Shown here piece by piece: positions 8,588-21,200 of a DNA stretch of 64,000 bases (the stretch's first letter is position 1; each line of letters starts with the position of its first letter). The notes beneath the pieces were generated by a model, which worked only from the letters and a program-made list of their open reading frames with translations, did not search any database and was not told where the DNA came from. Where the stretch lies: contig NZ_SJPV01000003.1 of NCBI RefSeq assembly GCF_007860135.1, positions 479,744 to 543,743 of the forward strand. Reading direction: 5' to 3'. A program made the translations under genes and the position numbers. The stretch comes from Novipirellula artificiosorum (GTDB lineage Bacteria; Planctomycetota; Planctomycetia; Pirellulales; Pirellulaceae).

Positions 8588-10162
8588 TTATGGATCGTTT
8601 GTGTCTGCATATTCCTGATTGGGTTGCATCGATCGGGCGGATACTTCTGTTCTCCAGTCGTGAAGCATCCTACGCAACTGGGTCACTTTCTCGGGCATCG
8701 CTTGGGATAGGTCATTCTGTTCGCCAACATCTTTGCTCAGATCGAACAATTGCACTGTACCGTTTTCAAAATACTCAAGCAGCTTGTAGTCGCCGGCACG
8801 TACCGCTCCGCCGGGGCTTTGCATTCCATGATTGCTGTAGTGCGGGAAGTGCCAATAGATCGCTTCCCGGTCGAGCGTCTTGGCCCCTTGGAGCAACGGC
8901 AAAATGCTCACTCCATCTGCGTGCTGCGTGGCCCGAAGCGGCAGGCCCACCATCTCCAGGATCGTTGGATAGAAGTCGGTGCTGATCACCGGCGCGTCGC
9001 ATACGGTTCCCCGCCGACCCTTGTGCGGCCAGTGGACGATCAGCGGTTCGCGAATACCACCTTCGTAAAGCCAGCCTTTGGCCCCGCGCAGCGGCAGGTT
9101 CGATGTCGAGAAGGCCTTGTCCAATTGGCCTCTCGCAATGATCCGGTCGGGATTTCCGAAGTTCGCCGCGGACATGCCGCCATTGTCCGAGAACAGGATC
9201 ACAACGGTCTTGTTATCGAGGTTCAACGCCTCCAATTTTGCCAGCACGCGTCCAAGGCTCTCATCGACCGACTCCACCATGGCGGCAAACGCAACGTTGT
9301 CCTGATGTTGCTTGATCTTCACGGTGCGGTCTGGCAAGACCTTGTAGCCTGACCACGCTGGTCTCCTTAGACGGGCTCCGAGTTCTTCCCGCGACAGCGG
9401 ACTCTCTTCGTCTGGGTTGCCTTCCAGAATGAACGCGGGCCCCGCGGCAAACGTTGTCTTTTCGAGCTTCTTTTGGTACTTGGCAACCAGGTCTTCTCGC
9501 CCCTGAATCGGATCGTGAACCGCAAAGTGCGACAAATAGAGAAAGAACGGTTGATCCACGTGTGCCTCAATGAACTCCTCGGCCTTATCGGTCAGCCGAT
9601 CTGTCAGGTATTCGCGCTGTTTGTCGTCAAGGCCATCTAACTGAAACGGTGCGTGGTAGCCAGCGTTAGGCCAACCCTTGTTCCAACGAGGGATCTGAAT
9701 ATCGAAGCCCTGCTGCAGCGGTCCGTAAGGATATTCGCCCAAATGCCATTTTCCAATGTGCGCCGTACAATAGCCGTTTTGTTTGAGTGTCTCGGCAAGC
9801 GTCACTTCTTCCAGAGGCAGGTGTTGATGAATTTCTGCGTTCTTCAGTTTCTGAAAGGGATAGTCTTTTCGACCGGGCAACCAATCGGTCAGATGCAGCC
9901 GAGCCGGGTACTTCCCCGTCAGGATACTGGCGCGTGTCGGAGAACAGACATGGCAAGCAGCATAGGCCTGAGTGAACCTCACGCTTTTTTCTGCGAACCG
10001 ATCGATGTGTGGTGTCTCGTAAAGAGGACTGCCGTAGCATCCCAAGTCGCGCCAACCGAGATCGTCCACCAGGAAAAAGACGACGTTGGGGCGATGTTCA
10101 GCTGCTGAAGCGCCGAGTGCGTGAAGCAAGGTCAGCGCAACAATGAACGTTTTTCTCAGCAT
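8588..10162 (-). CDS. Secreted sulfatase (C-S-P-T-R motif)
   Basis: Predicted exported sulfatase of 524 residues. A signal peptide (about 1-20, ending GASAAEH) is followed by metal ligands in VDDLGW (32-37) and the canonical modification motif CSPTRASILTG, with Cys73 expected to become formylglycine through a maturase encoded elsewhere. GKWHLG and FSDNGGM complete the typical active-site signature. Its ATG overlaps the TGA of a decayed sugar kinase immediately upstream (ATGCTGA), which suggests that both were once one operon. The other sulfatase lies downstream in the same orientation with about 390 bp between their likely coding parts. Confidence 0.93.
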   Translation of the reverse strand: MLRKTFIVALTLLHALGASAAEHRPNVVFFLVDDLGWRDLGCYGSPLYETPHIDRFAEKSVRFTQAYAACHVCSPTRASILTGKYPARLHLTDWLPGRKDYPFQKLKNAEIHQHLPLEEVTLAETLKQNGYCTAHIGKWHLGEYPYGPLQQGFDIQIPRWNKGWPNAGYHAPFQLDGLDDKQREYLTDRLTDKAEEFIEAHVDQPFFLYLSHFAVHDPIQGREDLVAKYQKKLEKTTFAAGPAFILEGNPDEESPLSREELGARLRRPAWSGYKVLPDRTVKIKQHQDNVAFAAMVESVDESLGRVLAKLEALNLDNKTVVILFSDNGGMSAANFGNPDRIIARGQLDKAFSTSNLPLRGAKGWLYEGGIREPLIVHWPHKGRRGTVCDAPVISTDFYPTILEMVGLPLRATQHADGVSILPLLQGAKTLDREAIYWHFPHYSNHGMQSPGGAVRAGDYKLLEYFENGTVQLFDLSKDVGEQNDLSQAMPEKVTQLRRMLHDWRTEVSARSMQPNQEYADTNDP

Positions 10163-10480
10163 TCCAGTCTCTCCAGTTCTTCGAGTGTTAGTGCGGATGC
10201 CCGCGTATCGAGCCGGGTAACGGAAATAGCTGCGACCAGTTTGGCAAACGCTACTGCATCTTCAAACTGCCAACCTCCGGCACCCCAAGTCGCGATCGCT
10301 CCTTTGAACGTATCCTCGGAGCCGTGGGTTCAACGGCGTCTGCCTTCATTGCGGGGAACCGTCCTAAGAACGATTCTGACAGCACGAACGCGCCGCGAGA
10401 ACCCAGCGTGATGATGGCCAGCCGGTCGTTGCCTTGGAGCCTTGCGGCGCAGCGCTTTGTCAAGCAGGGTGAAGTGGGAT
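10156..10480 (-). pseudogene. PfkB-family sugar kinase remnant, frameshifted
   Basis: Reading the minus strand, one frame gives IITLGSRGAFVLSES and FPAMKADAVEPTAP. This matches the stretch that leads into the GAGD catalytic loop of ribokinase-type PfkB kinases. After a one-base shift near 10325 the reading continues EDTFKGAIATWGAGG, FEDAVAFAK and AAISVTRLDTRAS to a TGA at 10156-10158, which is the expected C-terminal end of the family. The catalytic loop has thus been destroyed by a single-base loss, and the N-terminal two thirds are missing. The stop overlaps the ATG of the downstream sulfatase. The family is clear from the two adjoining frames; substrate cannot be told. Confidence 0.7.
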
Positions 10481-10654
10481 GGTCCAAATGCCTCCTCTAT
10501 CGAGTGGCGCGGTGGCTCGATCCCTTGGGTTTCCTTGTACTGCCAATTTTGGGGGCTACCACAGGGACGAGGAAATCGTTCTGCTGGAAACGAATTCCGT
10601 TGCGTCGATCAATGGTTATCATCCCTTTTCTCAACCCATCAAGAATACTGACAG

Positions 10655-12271
10655 TTGAACTCTGAAAGCAAGCAATTGCCGAAGGCGTCAATCGCAGTGA
10701 AGGCATGCATGTGCTTTGGCTGGCTGATTCCGCTGTTGGTCATTCCAGCTGTGATTCTGCTGACGTTACCACTGACCCCTTTCCCGTCTGCCGCGACTTC
10801 GTTGATGGGATTTGCCTCGCTCGTTTTGGTTGGCGGGGTCTTGTCCATCACAGCTCTGGTATTCGGAAAAGGACGCTATCGCGGTGCGTACGCTCAAGGC
10901 GTTGCGGGAGTGCTGCTAACGATGGCTGGCTTGATTGTGATCCTCTCGTCATGTCTCATTCTGTACCACAGCGATCGTGTGAAGGCCGCGTATCACCGTC
11001 GCCAGAAACTCAGAGAAATCGAACGTGCATCCAATGGTATTGAAACCGCTCGCTCGGACTACATTGTGCCGGAGCTCGCTAAGCCGGCTGACTTGCTTGT
11101 CCGCCCGATGCCACCGTCCGTCGATCAAGCGACCTCCCGATTTGATCCTTGGAAAACCGTCGCGAGCGATCCACAAAAGGGTACACACTATTTTTCAACC
11201 CAAGACGATTGGATCCTCGTCAAGAATCGCTTCGTGCCTGGACCGACTCGATCGCAGGTTTTTGTCATCGACAACGATGCACACCGATACCATCAGACTC
11301 GGCAACCCGAATTGCTTGATCTCGTAACAGGGGAATTTCATCCGATTGGACCACCCCATCTGGTCGACATTGACCGTTGCAGCGAAGGATTCGTGTTCAC
11401 TCTTGCCGATGGATCGATAATTGTTTACGAGGGCGACGATCTTTCGTCCGGCAGACTCTTGGAAGTGCCCCAACCGCTGAGACACGAGTTTGGAACGAGT
11501 TCCCCCAATGGAGAGGATCTTTACCGAGCGGAAGCCGCGATTGCGAGCGAAACTTCACCACTCGTGTATGTCATTCAAATCGCGAATAACGCTGTCTGGG
11601 TTTTCAATGCGAAAACCAACCAACTTGTCGCCCATGCAATTCCGAAACGGCTCGTCGGGACGGACGACCCATGGTCGGACATCGTACCGGAGCGATCCAT
11701 ATTGTTCCTTGACGGAAACGTTCTCCTGACGCAAACACACCATCTCCTGCTGCGGACGGAATTGGCGGATACCAAATTTGTCACGGAAGAGGTGTTTCCG
11801 ATCGTCGGTTTGAGCCGTAGGCAGCTGGTTGGGCCTTTGCAAACGTCGAGCGGACCACAGTGTTGGTTCCTTAGCTCTCGACGAGGTAGCCAATCCCAAC
11901 GTATTGAGCAGTTGCGAATCCGCTTCAATCCTTTGCGAATCAGAGAGACATGGCAAACGGAACCCACCGGAAGGGAGGCGAGTCAAATCGTCCTCACCGA
12001 AGACTTCATGGTCGAGTCATTGCGGTACATTAAGAACAACGTCGAGCGGGCAACACGCGATCTGCTCATTTACCGTGTCTCAGATCAGAAACACTGTGCC
12101 ACGTTGCTTGTGCCGGAGGGCTACGACGCCAGGTATCTAACCGCGGGCGGCGGAAACTTCGTGATGATGGGATTTGGCAGCGTTTATGTAATCAACTTGG
12201 ATCAAATCCAATCAAGATTTAACATCGAGCACCCTCCCGAGATCGATTTGGCAGCGGATTCGAATCGTTAA
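10655..12271 (+). CDS. Unrecognised membrane protein
   Basis: A 538-residue frame with three hydrophobic segments near the N-terminus (about 20-42, 48-72 and 84-108), then a charged linker and a roughly 400-residue soluble part rich in beta strands. Some stretches there are propeller-like (for example FTLADGSIIVYEGDD and VYVIQIANNAVWVFNAKTNQLV), but I recognise no family. The TTG at 10655 is the first start; GTG at 10697 and ATG at 10709 are alternatives and would still keep the first membrane segment. Its TAA and the TAA of the giant gene on the other strand share the four bases TTAA at 12268-12271, so the two genes meet tail to tail with no spacer. Confidence 0.6.
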   Translation: MNSESKQLPKASIAVKACMCFGWLIPLLVIPAVILLTLPLTPFPSAATSLMGFASLVLVGGVLSITALVFGKGRYRGAYAQGVAGVLLTMAGLIVILSSCLILYHSDRVKAAYHRRQKLREIERASNGIETARSDYIVPELAKPADLLVRPMPPSVDQATSRFDPWKTVASDPQKGTHYFSTQDDWILVKNRFVPGPTRSQVFVIDNDAHRYHQTRQPELLDLVTGEFHPIGPPHLVDIDRCSEGFVFTLADGSIIVYEGDDLSSGRLLEVPQPLRHEFGTSSPNGEDLYRAEAAIASETSPLVYVIQIANNAVWVFNAKTNQLVAHAIPKRLVGTDDPWSDIVPERSILFLDGNVLLTQTHHLLLRTELADTKFVTEEVFPIVGLSRRQLVGPLQTSSGPQCWFLSSRRGSQSQRIEQLRIRFNPLRIRETWQTEPTGREASQIVLTEDFMVESLRYIKNNVERATRDLLIYRVSDQKHCATLLVPEGYDARYLTAGGGNFVMMGFGSVYVINLDQIQSRFNIEHPPEIDLAADSNR

Positions 12272-15200
12272 CGGCTAACTGCCCTCCTTACCCATTGATT
12301 CGCTACATCGGTAGCAAGGAGCTCAATGCTCGAGTCAAGTTCGGACGCAGGCGACGGTTCGCTGTCCCGAACCGAGACGGTCGAATCAGGTAAATCGAGT
12401 CGGGATGTGGCAAAGCCGTCCGAGACCCACTCAGTGGACAATGTGCTTGTTGGCTTCGGTTCCATGGCAATCCAAGCAACTTCGTGGAGTCGCGGGTCCG
12501 CCTCCGGTTCTGCTTTCAGGAAGGGGATGGGCGCATCGATTGGGATCAGGAACGCTTCGCCACCAACATTGCTGGGGCCAACCGGAACAGCAAGGTTCGA
12601 CAACTGGTTGATGACCCGTAGTGCATCGAGTGCCGTTAGCATCCAGTCTTCTTCGACGTCCAGGTAGCGGTCTTGATAACCTTCGGGTTGCCGCAACATC
12701 AGCAACTTGGTATGAGGGTCATGAACGATGCGATCGGTCAATTCGTTGATGACCAACAACGCATCGAATGCTGTTACCTTGCCGTTGTTATCCACATCGT
12801 AGATGTTCCTGTGGTTGACCCAGGAGTTCAGGGCGACTTCGGTCGCGGCTTCCGCGACGAGCGATTTCGACTCGACATGTCCGACGTTATCCATTGCGAC
12901 ACTTGCGAATGCGTAGCGACTACCTGGTTCGCCCGTGAACTGGTAACTGGTCGCCTCCGTATTGGCCAGCAACATCGTGAATGGGCCTTGATCTTGTGAG
13001 ACGTAGAGGTTGTAGTCGCCAATCCCAGAACCATTCTCGTCATCTTCTCCTGACCAAGAGACAGTAAACTCCGCAGTGCGGACAACCTCGTCCAAAGCAG
13101 AAACGGAACTGGCGGGTGCGCCCCGGTCGATTGTATGGACCGTCTCGGGCGTCAGGATCGGATCGTTGACACCGAAGACAATCGAAGCCTGATTTCTGAT
13201 TTCGGTGCCTGATGGGAGCTGATTCTTCGGCTGCACTCGATAACGAAGAAAGCCTTCGCCGTTGTGCAAGGTCTTGTCGTTAACCGGCAGGAAACCCGCA
13301 TCGATATCATCGGGAACCAATCCGGTCAGTGGGTCAAGCGACGCAAAACTGGCTGTCATCGTGCGCGTGTCGAGATCAAGATCCAGTTCCACCGGCACCA
13401 ACAAGTCGATCCCATCGGGACGTAGGTCTATCGTTGTCTCGTAGTGTGAAAGACCTGCGGGAACGTCGAATTCAAAGTTGCGGAATCCGAACGAGGTGAA
13501 CTCAAATCGGGACAGATCCAGATTCTCATCAATCGAATCGGTGATCACAACCGTTTCCGCGGAAAGCGTTGCACCAGAGTCGGGGTCATTTTCAAAAAGG
13601 ATTTCGTAATTCAGCAATCGGGGTTGCATGAAACCCGCAGCACCAAAACCGCTACGCCCAATCTTATCGTTGGGATCGTAGTCGCGTTGATTTTGAGTGT
13701 TGACTCGAACGAGTACACTGCTTGGGGCAATCAGCGTACCGGGTTCGTTCTGGTGCATTTTGTTGCAGTCTTCCAGGCGTTGCAGTGCAATCCAGTAACG
13801 CATCAGGGTGAAGGACCGTTGTCCCAAAGAGCGATCAATCGACTGAGTACGATGTTCCCTGGCTTCGTCCGCTTTCTTGGGTTCGTCAATCGCGTCAATG
13901 ACGGCTTGACGAATTTCAAACAATTGGATGGCTGGACCGAAAATGCCCGTGGGTATCCCCGCCTGCTTGGCGACTCTGCTTAGCTTGTCAAATTGCTCAG
14001 CCACCTGTCCGATCAAGGTCAACCAAGCATTCACTCGTGCAGCGATTCCAATCGCTCTGGCGCCACTGGTGTCGGGTTGCCCCGCTCGAGATTGTTCCCC
14101 TGTGTTTTGAAGCGACGAATAGAGGTCACCGCCGACGTCGATCGCCTGCCTTACCAATAGTTTGATTGCTTCTATCTTTTCCTGTGACGACGCAACTTTG
14201 TTAAGATCGAGTGTCGCAAGTGATTTTAAAGTGGTTGCTGTGTTGAAAACAAGACTTGCGACCTTTCCGGCAACGACAGCACGCGTTGCCCAATAAACAC
14301 CTGAATCGGCGTTGATACCCGCCCAGGTTGGATTTTTTCCTTCCATCGCGGTTTCGACTGCCGAGTCGCTGTTCCGCGCGTGGTCAAACGCTCGGACCGC
14401 TTCGATCAATTGCTGGCGACATTTGGGATGTGCCGAAGGTATCTCCGAATCGAGAAGTTGCTTCCGAAGATCATCGGGCGTCGTCAGTCTTGTCAGGTAG
14501 CCTTCCCCATCCGGAGAGGTGGGTGGAGGCGTGCTCACGTTGGTCTTTGATCCTCCAACGCTCGTTGGCGTGATGTTGATATCGACGGTCCCGCCCTGAG
14601 GGCTGGATTCCGCGTTAGTAGGAGGAGCAAATCCACCCGGTGTGATCACCTCGACTTCATAATCATCACCCGGCGGCAAGCCTTGGATGACGACAAAGGG
14701 TTCGCCACTGGCAGGAGTGATGTTGAAAATCCGTCCAACGTCATCGCGAACCACCACTTTTCCCGATTTGACCGACGCGCCACCGAACTGCAAATTGACA
14801 CGAAGCGATGTACTCGCCGTATCGAGTGCGACATGATGGCGGGTGTTTGGTCCCGATAGACTGACGGAGTCGAGGTCCAGTTGACGACTGTCCGCATGAG
14901 TTGCGATGTCGTAGTCGCCTGGTTCCAAGTTTGCAGCGTTGTAGTTACCGCATTCATCCGTTGCGACCAAGGCGATGCGTTTTCCATCGGTCTTTCGATA
15001 GATGCTCACCGATGCGTCGGCGATCGGGCGGCCAAACTGCAAATCGACGATCGTGCCACTGATCGAATGACCGGGACCCATCGGTAAGTCCAACGGTGCT
15101 GTGACATCGGGTGACACGTCAATCGTTTGTTGAAGCGTCGCGTGCTGATCGGAATATGCAGTGATCTCGTATCGTCCTGCTGCTAAGCCCTCGATACGAA

Positions 15201-18200
15201 ATTCGCCTGCTGCGTTCGTGGAGACGACCGGAAGCATCCCTGCAATTCCCAGTAGCTCGTCATTGACGAGGACACTCGCATTGGCAAGTGGGTCACCCGT
15301 CGTCGCGTCTCGCAACACTCCCTGTAGCGTTTGAGTTCCTGGGACAAAGTCGATGTGTTCATGGTGCGATCCACCGCTGATGTCGACATTGTTCATTGAG
15401 GAGAACGTTAGATCGGGTGTGGTTGCTGCGATCGTGTAGGTTGCCGCGTCAAGAAGGACAAACGAGTACTGACCATTCTCGTCAGCTAGAACGCTGTCGA
15501 TTTCGCGATTGTCACGAAAGAGCTTGACGTACGCTCCTTCGATCGGCATCACACCGTCAGCTTGTAAAACCGTCCCCGATACCATTCCTGCTGTCGTGAA
15601 GGTGAAGTCTTGTGTTGCGGTTGGAGAGGCCTCGGTGAGTGTCAACTCACGCGACTCGATGGAGTGAACGCCGGCCGACTGAACGTGAACGCGATACGTG
15701 CCGTGAAGCATATCACGGAACTCATATTGGCCGACTGCATTCGTGGTCACAAAGGCATCTGCTTCACCCTCGCGACTCGCCAGAAGCAAAACGCCTGGAA
15801 TCGGTTGTCCGGATGAGTCCTTCACCGATCCGGCAACGGTCCCCGCTTTGAGAAGGCTTTGCGAGTGGGTCAGCGATTCCTCTTCGCCGACAACGATGTT
15901 TACGGTTCTGTCGAGGTAACCGTTAGCCGTAAACAGCAACCGAAAACTCCCCGCGGGAACTTTTGCCATTTCATACTGGCCATCTGAATTCGCTTGAGCC
16001 GCAGTGATGACGTCGTCACCATCGAGTAGAACGATCCCCGCAAACCTGATCGGGTTGCCGGTATCGGCATCGGTAATGACTCCGCTGACGACGGATTCCG
16101 GATTCAGGCTGACGGCGATGTTCGTCAGTGTTTGGCCGCTATCAACGTCCAGTCCGTCGACTTGTGAAGGAACGAAACCTGACGCACTGACCGAGATAGT
16201 GTAGGTTTCCGCAGCAAGACCGGAAATCTGGTAGCTTCCGTCGCTGGTCGTCCTCGTTGAGTTTCCCTCACGCTGACTCGACATGGCAACGACGATTGCA
16301 TCTTCGACGGGTTGACCCGTCGCTGTTTTGACAACTCCGCTGATCGACGCTGCTGATTCAACAATCAAATTGACGTTTCGCAGTTGCTGGTTCTCGCTCA
16401 CCACGATGTCTTCACGGCGCACTCGGCTGAAGTTGTCGCCGCCCGCCGTGATTTCATATTCGGAGTTTGGCAAACCGACAAGTTGGTAGACTCCGTTTGA
16501 ATCGGTCTCGGTGCCATAGAAGCCTGCTGTCTCGGAGTAAGCCGACACAAGGACATTTCTGGCGGGTGATCCGTCCGATTCGAAAAGGGTTCCCGTTACC
16601 GAACTTCCGGTTGAGACCGTGACATCACCTATCAGAATATCCACGCCATCGACATCAACATTGACCGGTGTCGAAAGATTGACGCCGTCGGCGACCAGCG
16701 AGTAGCTACCTGAGTGAACGTCTGGAAAGATGAAAGTTCCGTCGGTCAGCGACACCGCACCGTGCCCAACAAGGTTGATCTGGTCAAATAGGGTCAGAGC
16801 AACATCTCCCGCGGGAAGCCCTGACTCTTGAAACAGCAAACGACCATGAACGGAGGTTGTCAATTCGGCGCGAGCTTGCAGAGATTCCAGACCGAAAACA
16901 TCCGCAAGAACAAAGTTGTCGCCCATTTTCTGAGGCAACAAGGTCGTGTGGTGAGCGAGCCTTTCAGCATAGCCTTCTCCGGTTTCGCCAATTTGTGCCC
17001 GAAGCTGATTGAAGAACAACTCAAACTCGGCATCGGCCATTTTCTCTGGCTTTAGCGTCGGCTTGAGAGTGTCCCAGGGAATCGTCCAGTCAGACGTAAG
17101 CTGTTGGCTTAGCTCAAAGGTTTCTGTGCCTGCGTCGGTAGACAATCCGTAAACCGTGATTTGTGATTTGGCGCCGGGTGGAAGGATTCCAGCGGGACCC
17201 TCGTCATTGGTTGCGATCAAGTCCAAGCGCGTTGAGCCTTCGGAATCCGGGCTGATGAGCAGTTCGTCGATTCCAGTCGAGGTCAATGTCAGAATGGGAG
17301 CGATCAGATCGGTGTCGCCACGGTTTTCGTAGTCGATCAGAATTTCGAAGCCTCGGCCCAGACGCATTCGCTGTGGCGCGACCAAGCTGACCTCAAGCTG
17401 ACCAGGAACGCCGGCAATCACCTCAAACGCATCTTCTAACACAGTGGTTGTGCCATCCGGTTGGACAACTTGAACATCCGCCGGACCCAACGTCGCCCCG
17501 GCGAGATCGAATGTACCGGAGATCAATCCGCTATCACTGAAAAAGTTGTCGAACGCCTCGATTTGGGTGCCTTGGCTATCGATCAATCGCACCGATGCGT
17601 CGGATGCGAACTGCGACCCGCTAACGACGATCGTCGTCTGCCCCGTGTTGCTGCCGCGCTGCGGAGAAATCGTTGAAATCCCCAGCGATGCGAGATCTGC
17701 TGTGACGGTAAACGTCTGTGGTGAACTGACATCTGTTCCGATGACTGAGACGTAGTACATTCCGGAGTTTGTATTGTTGATCGCAACAACTTGGTCCGCG
17801 GAGTCTACCCGGACTCCGCGAGCGTCAAAGACCTGCGGTGTCGGGGCATCGCCATACTTGAGGTAGAGCTCGTTTACTGCGTTCTCATCGCCGTCAAGAT
17901 TTACCGAAAGACTTTCGCCACTTGTCAGATTGACCTTGAAGAGCTTGGCATCGCCGGTTCCTGCGAGCGTTCCGGTTTTTGCGATTCCCAACGTCAACTC
18001 AGGCACATCCATTTGCACGGTGTCTGTCGAAGCGCCAGTGTTGTTTAGCAGTGCGGTTGCTTCAAAAACCTCATGCTGCCAATTGGCTCGCACTAGGAAA
18101 TAGTAGTCTCCCGGTACCACACCGGGAAGCGTTACAGCCTTTGACAATGAATACTCAACTCCCGCATCGAGTGTCCCGGCATAACTCGCTTCGCCGAGAA

Positions 18201-21200
18201 GCAGATCGTCGGGTGTCCACACTGGGTCGGCCGACAGATACACGGCGTCTCGCCATGGTCCGATCGCAGGAGCGATTCCGTGATTGCGACCCGTCCACGA
18301 CACTGTCACCACCTCGTCCTGCAATCCGCTCGCCGGTCCGGCGACTGAGACGACCATCAGATCGACGTCCGACGTGGAAGTCTCTTGTCGTTCCAACGCG
18401 CCAAGGTCAACGTAAGGCTTCGCTCCCGCACCACGGTTGATCATGTTCGGATCATCGAATCGTGGATTGCCAACGGCATCCACCATCGGCGCATCGTCGC
18501 TCGTCCCCGAATCGATCACGGGTGAACCGCCGCGCAACTGGTATTGGCGATTCGGATGACTGAAGTAACGAGGATCTGCCGAGAGATTGCCATCGGTGCC
18601 GGTCCGGTCTTCTAAGCCACCGTAGTTCACGGCACCAGGGTTGAACACGTTGTTGAAAGCGGCGTTGATCGTCGCATTTTCCGCGAGAAAGATGCCGTGG
18701 TTCGTGTTGTTGGTAATCAGATTGTTGGTCAGATCCACGGTTGCAGCATTGGCATACACGCCGAACCTGTTAGCGTCAAAATTGTTGTTCGTCGCCACAA
18801 CCGTGGAGTCTCCGATTGCGAAGACTCCAAACAAGTTGTCGCGTGAAATGCTGTTGTTGATTTTCAGGTGACCGGTGTTGTGCGTCAACAGACCATGTTC
18901 GGCCGAATGACGGGTGACACTATTCGTAAACAACAGTTGTCCGCCACCGACGGCAACATTTGCGCGCAGATCACCGGATCCGCCGAAGCGAATCTCAGCA
19001 TAATCCAAATGACTCTCTGTGTTGGTGGCCAGAAAGCTCAATCCCGCACACACGCCGGCCCAGCCTCCGCTCGGACCATTGTCATTGGTGTCGCCCAAGA
19101 CGGAATCGTCGACGACGGACGTGAAAACGATGTGCTCATCGCTGGTGCCTTGCGCGAGCATGCGACCGCCGACTTCAATCGGTTCACCCGCAAGGAATTT
19201 GATGACTTGCCCTGGGGCGATTGTTAGCGTGACGTCTTCCGCCACCGTGATTCGACCGGTCGGTACATAGGCGATCCCCGGATCGTCCCAGGTCGCATCC
19301 GAATCGATTGTGCCGGCATCAACCAGTAACCCATTCAACCGATTTCCATCCACCCGGATGTCTCCCCGAATGGTTGGATTTGATTTCAGGTCCATGCTGG
19401 CGGCATGAAACTCGTTATTCAAAAATGTGATGTTGTTGATGACGGGATCACTCTCAACGATTCGCATCCCATGCATTCCGCCCCGGATCACGGCATCGTT
19501 CAGGGTGAGTTCTCCTCCGTTGACGTACAATTGGTACTGGGTCCTCCCCGCATCGGCCGCTCCACCGTACCTCAGCTCGATATGATTGAGTTCACTTCCC
19601 GTACTGGTGTCAGTGAATTCGATTTGTTGCCAACTCCGGCTCCACCCGCCTGAAGGTCCGTTGTCGTTCGTATCGCCACCTGCGGAATCGTCAGTGAGAG
19701 AGGTGAAGATCACCGGGGCGTCTTCCGTTCCATTGGCGAGAAGCGTGCCATCAACCCCAATGCGGCTACCAGCAAACCCCATCTTGACAACTTGACCCGC
19801 AGCAAGCGTCAACGTTGTGCCAACCGGAACAGTGATTTCGCCTGTGGGTGTGTAAACAATGTCTGGATCATCCCATACTGTGTCCCCAGGCAATGTGCCA
19901 CCATCAACAAGAACTGAGTTCCATTGATTTCCCGCAGTCGTAATACCTTGGAACATTGGATTCGATGCCAGATCCATACTGGCGGCGAGGAATGCATTGT
20001 TCAGAAACGCAGTGTTGGTGATGACGGGATCGCTTTCGACGATCCGTATCCCACGCGTCCCGTGACGTAGGACCGAATTCGTCAGTGTGAGTTCACCGCC
20101 GTTCACAAACAACTGATACTTACCTTCACCATCACCTCCATATCTCGATTCAAAGTGGTCGAGCACGCTTCCCGTGCTGGTGTTGGTAAACTCAATATAG
20201 CTCCAATCCGGGTTCGATCCGCCTGATGGACCACTATTGTCTGTATCACCACCAGCCGAATCGTCACGGTAGGAGGTCACGATGACAGGTGCATTCTCGG
20301 TACCGCTGGCTAACAGTCGTCCCGCGACTGTAATCACCGTGTTTAACCCGAATGGCTTGACAATCTGTCCGGCGCCCAGCGTCAGCGTGGATCCCTCGGA
20401 AATCGTGATTGCCCCCATGGGCATGTAGACCATATCCGGATCATCCCACGTGCGATCTCCCGAGATCACACCCCCATCGATTAGAAGTGCGTTCCAACGG
20501 TTCCCCGTCGTTGTAATTCCTTGGAACGTTGGATTCGACGTGAGATCCATACTTGCGGCGAGGTAAGCGTTGTTCAAGAACGCTGTGTTGGTGATGACAG
20601 GATCGCTGTTCACAATCCGCATCCCTCGCGTTCCGTGGCGGACGACTGAATTCGACAGTGTGAGTTCACCGCCGTTGACAAACAACTGATATGCATCTTC
20701 TTCGCCGCCTCCTCCGTATCTCGATTCGAAGTGGTCGAGCACGTTTCCCGTACTGGTACTGGTAAACTCGATATATCCCCAATCGGGAGTCGATCCGCCC
20801 GACGGACCATTGTTATCCGTATCGCCACCGGCTGAGTCGTCTCGAGTCGACGTCACAATCACCGGCGCTGATGAAGTACCATCGGCCAACAGGCGACCAT
20901 TGATAATCAGATTAGAATCATGGCCGCCCATCTTGATTATCTGCCCAGCCGCGAGCGTCAAAGTCATGTCTTGGGGAACCGTAACACGACCCGCCAATCG
21001 ATAGACGACGTCCGAGTTGTCCCATACACGATCTGCGGACAACTCACCTGCATCAACCTGGACTCCATTGAGTGCATTGTCGGTGAATGTGATGTTGCTG
21101 ATGTCTGGCTGTGAATCCAAATCCATCGACATTGCCGCGAAGCGGTGGTTTTCGAACGATGTATTCGCAACCGTGGAATCCGCATCGTCAATCCTCATTC

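Noticed and set aside
12600..12835. Cellulosome-type role for the dockerins
   Set aside because: The calcium-loop repeats are real, but no cohesin gene or scaffoldin is seen here, so a cellulosome claim is unsupported.
20000..20900. CRISPR-like periodicity in the giant gene
   Set aside because: The period is about 570 bp and coding, with no short identical repeats and unique spacers.
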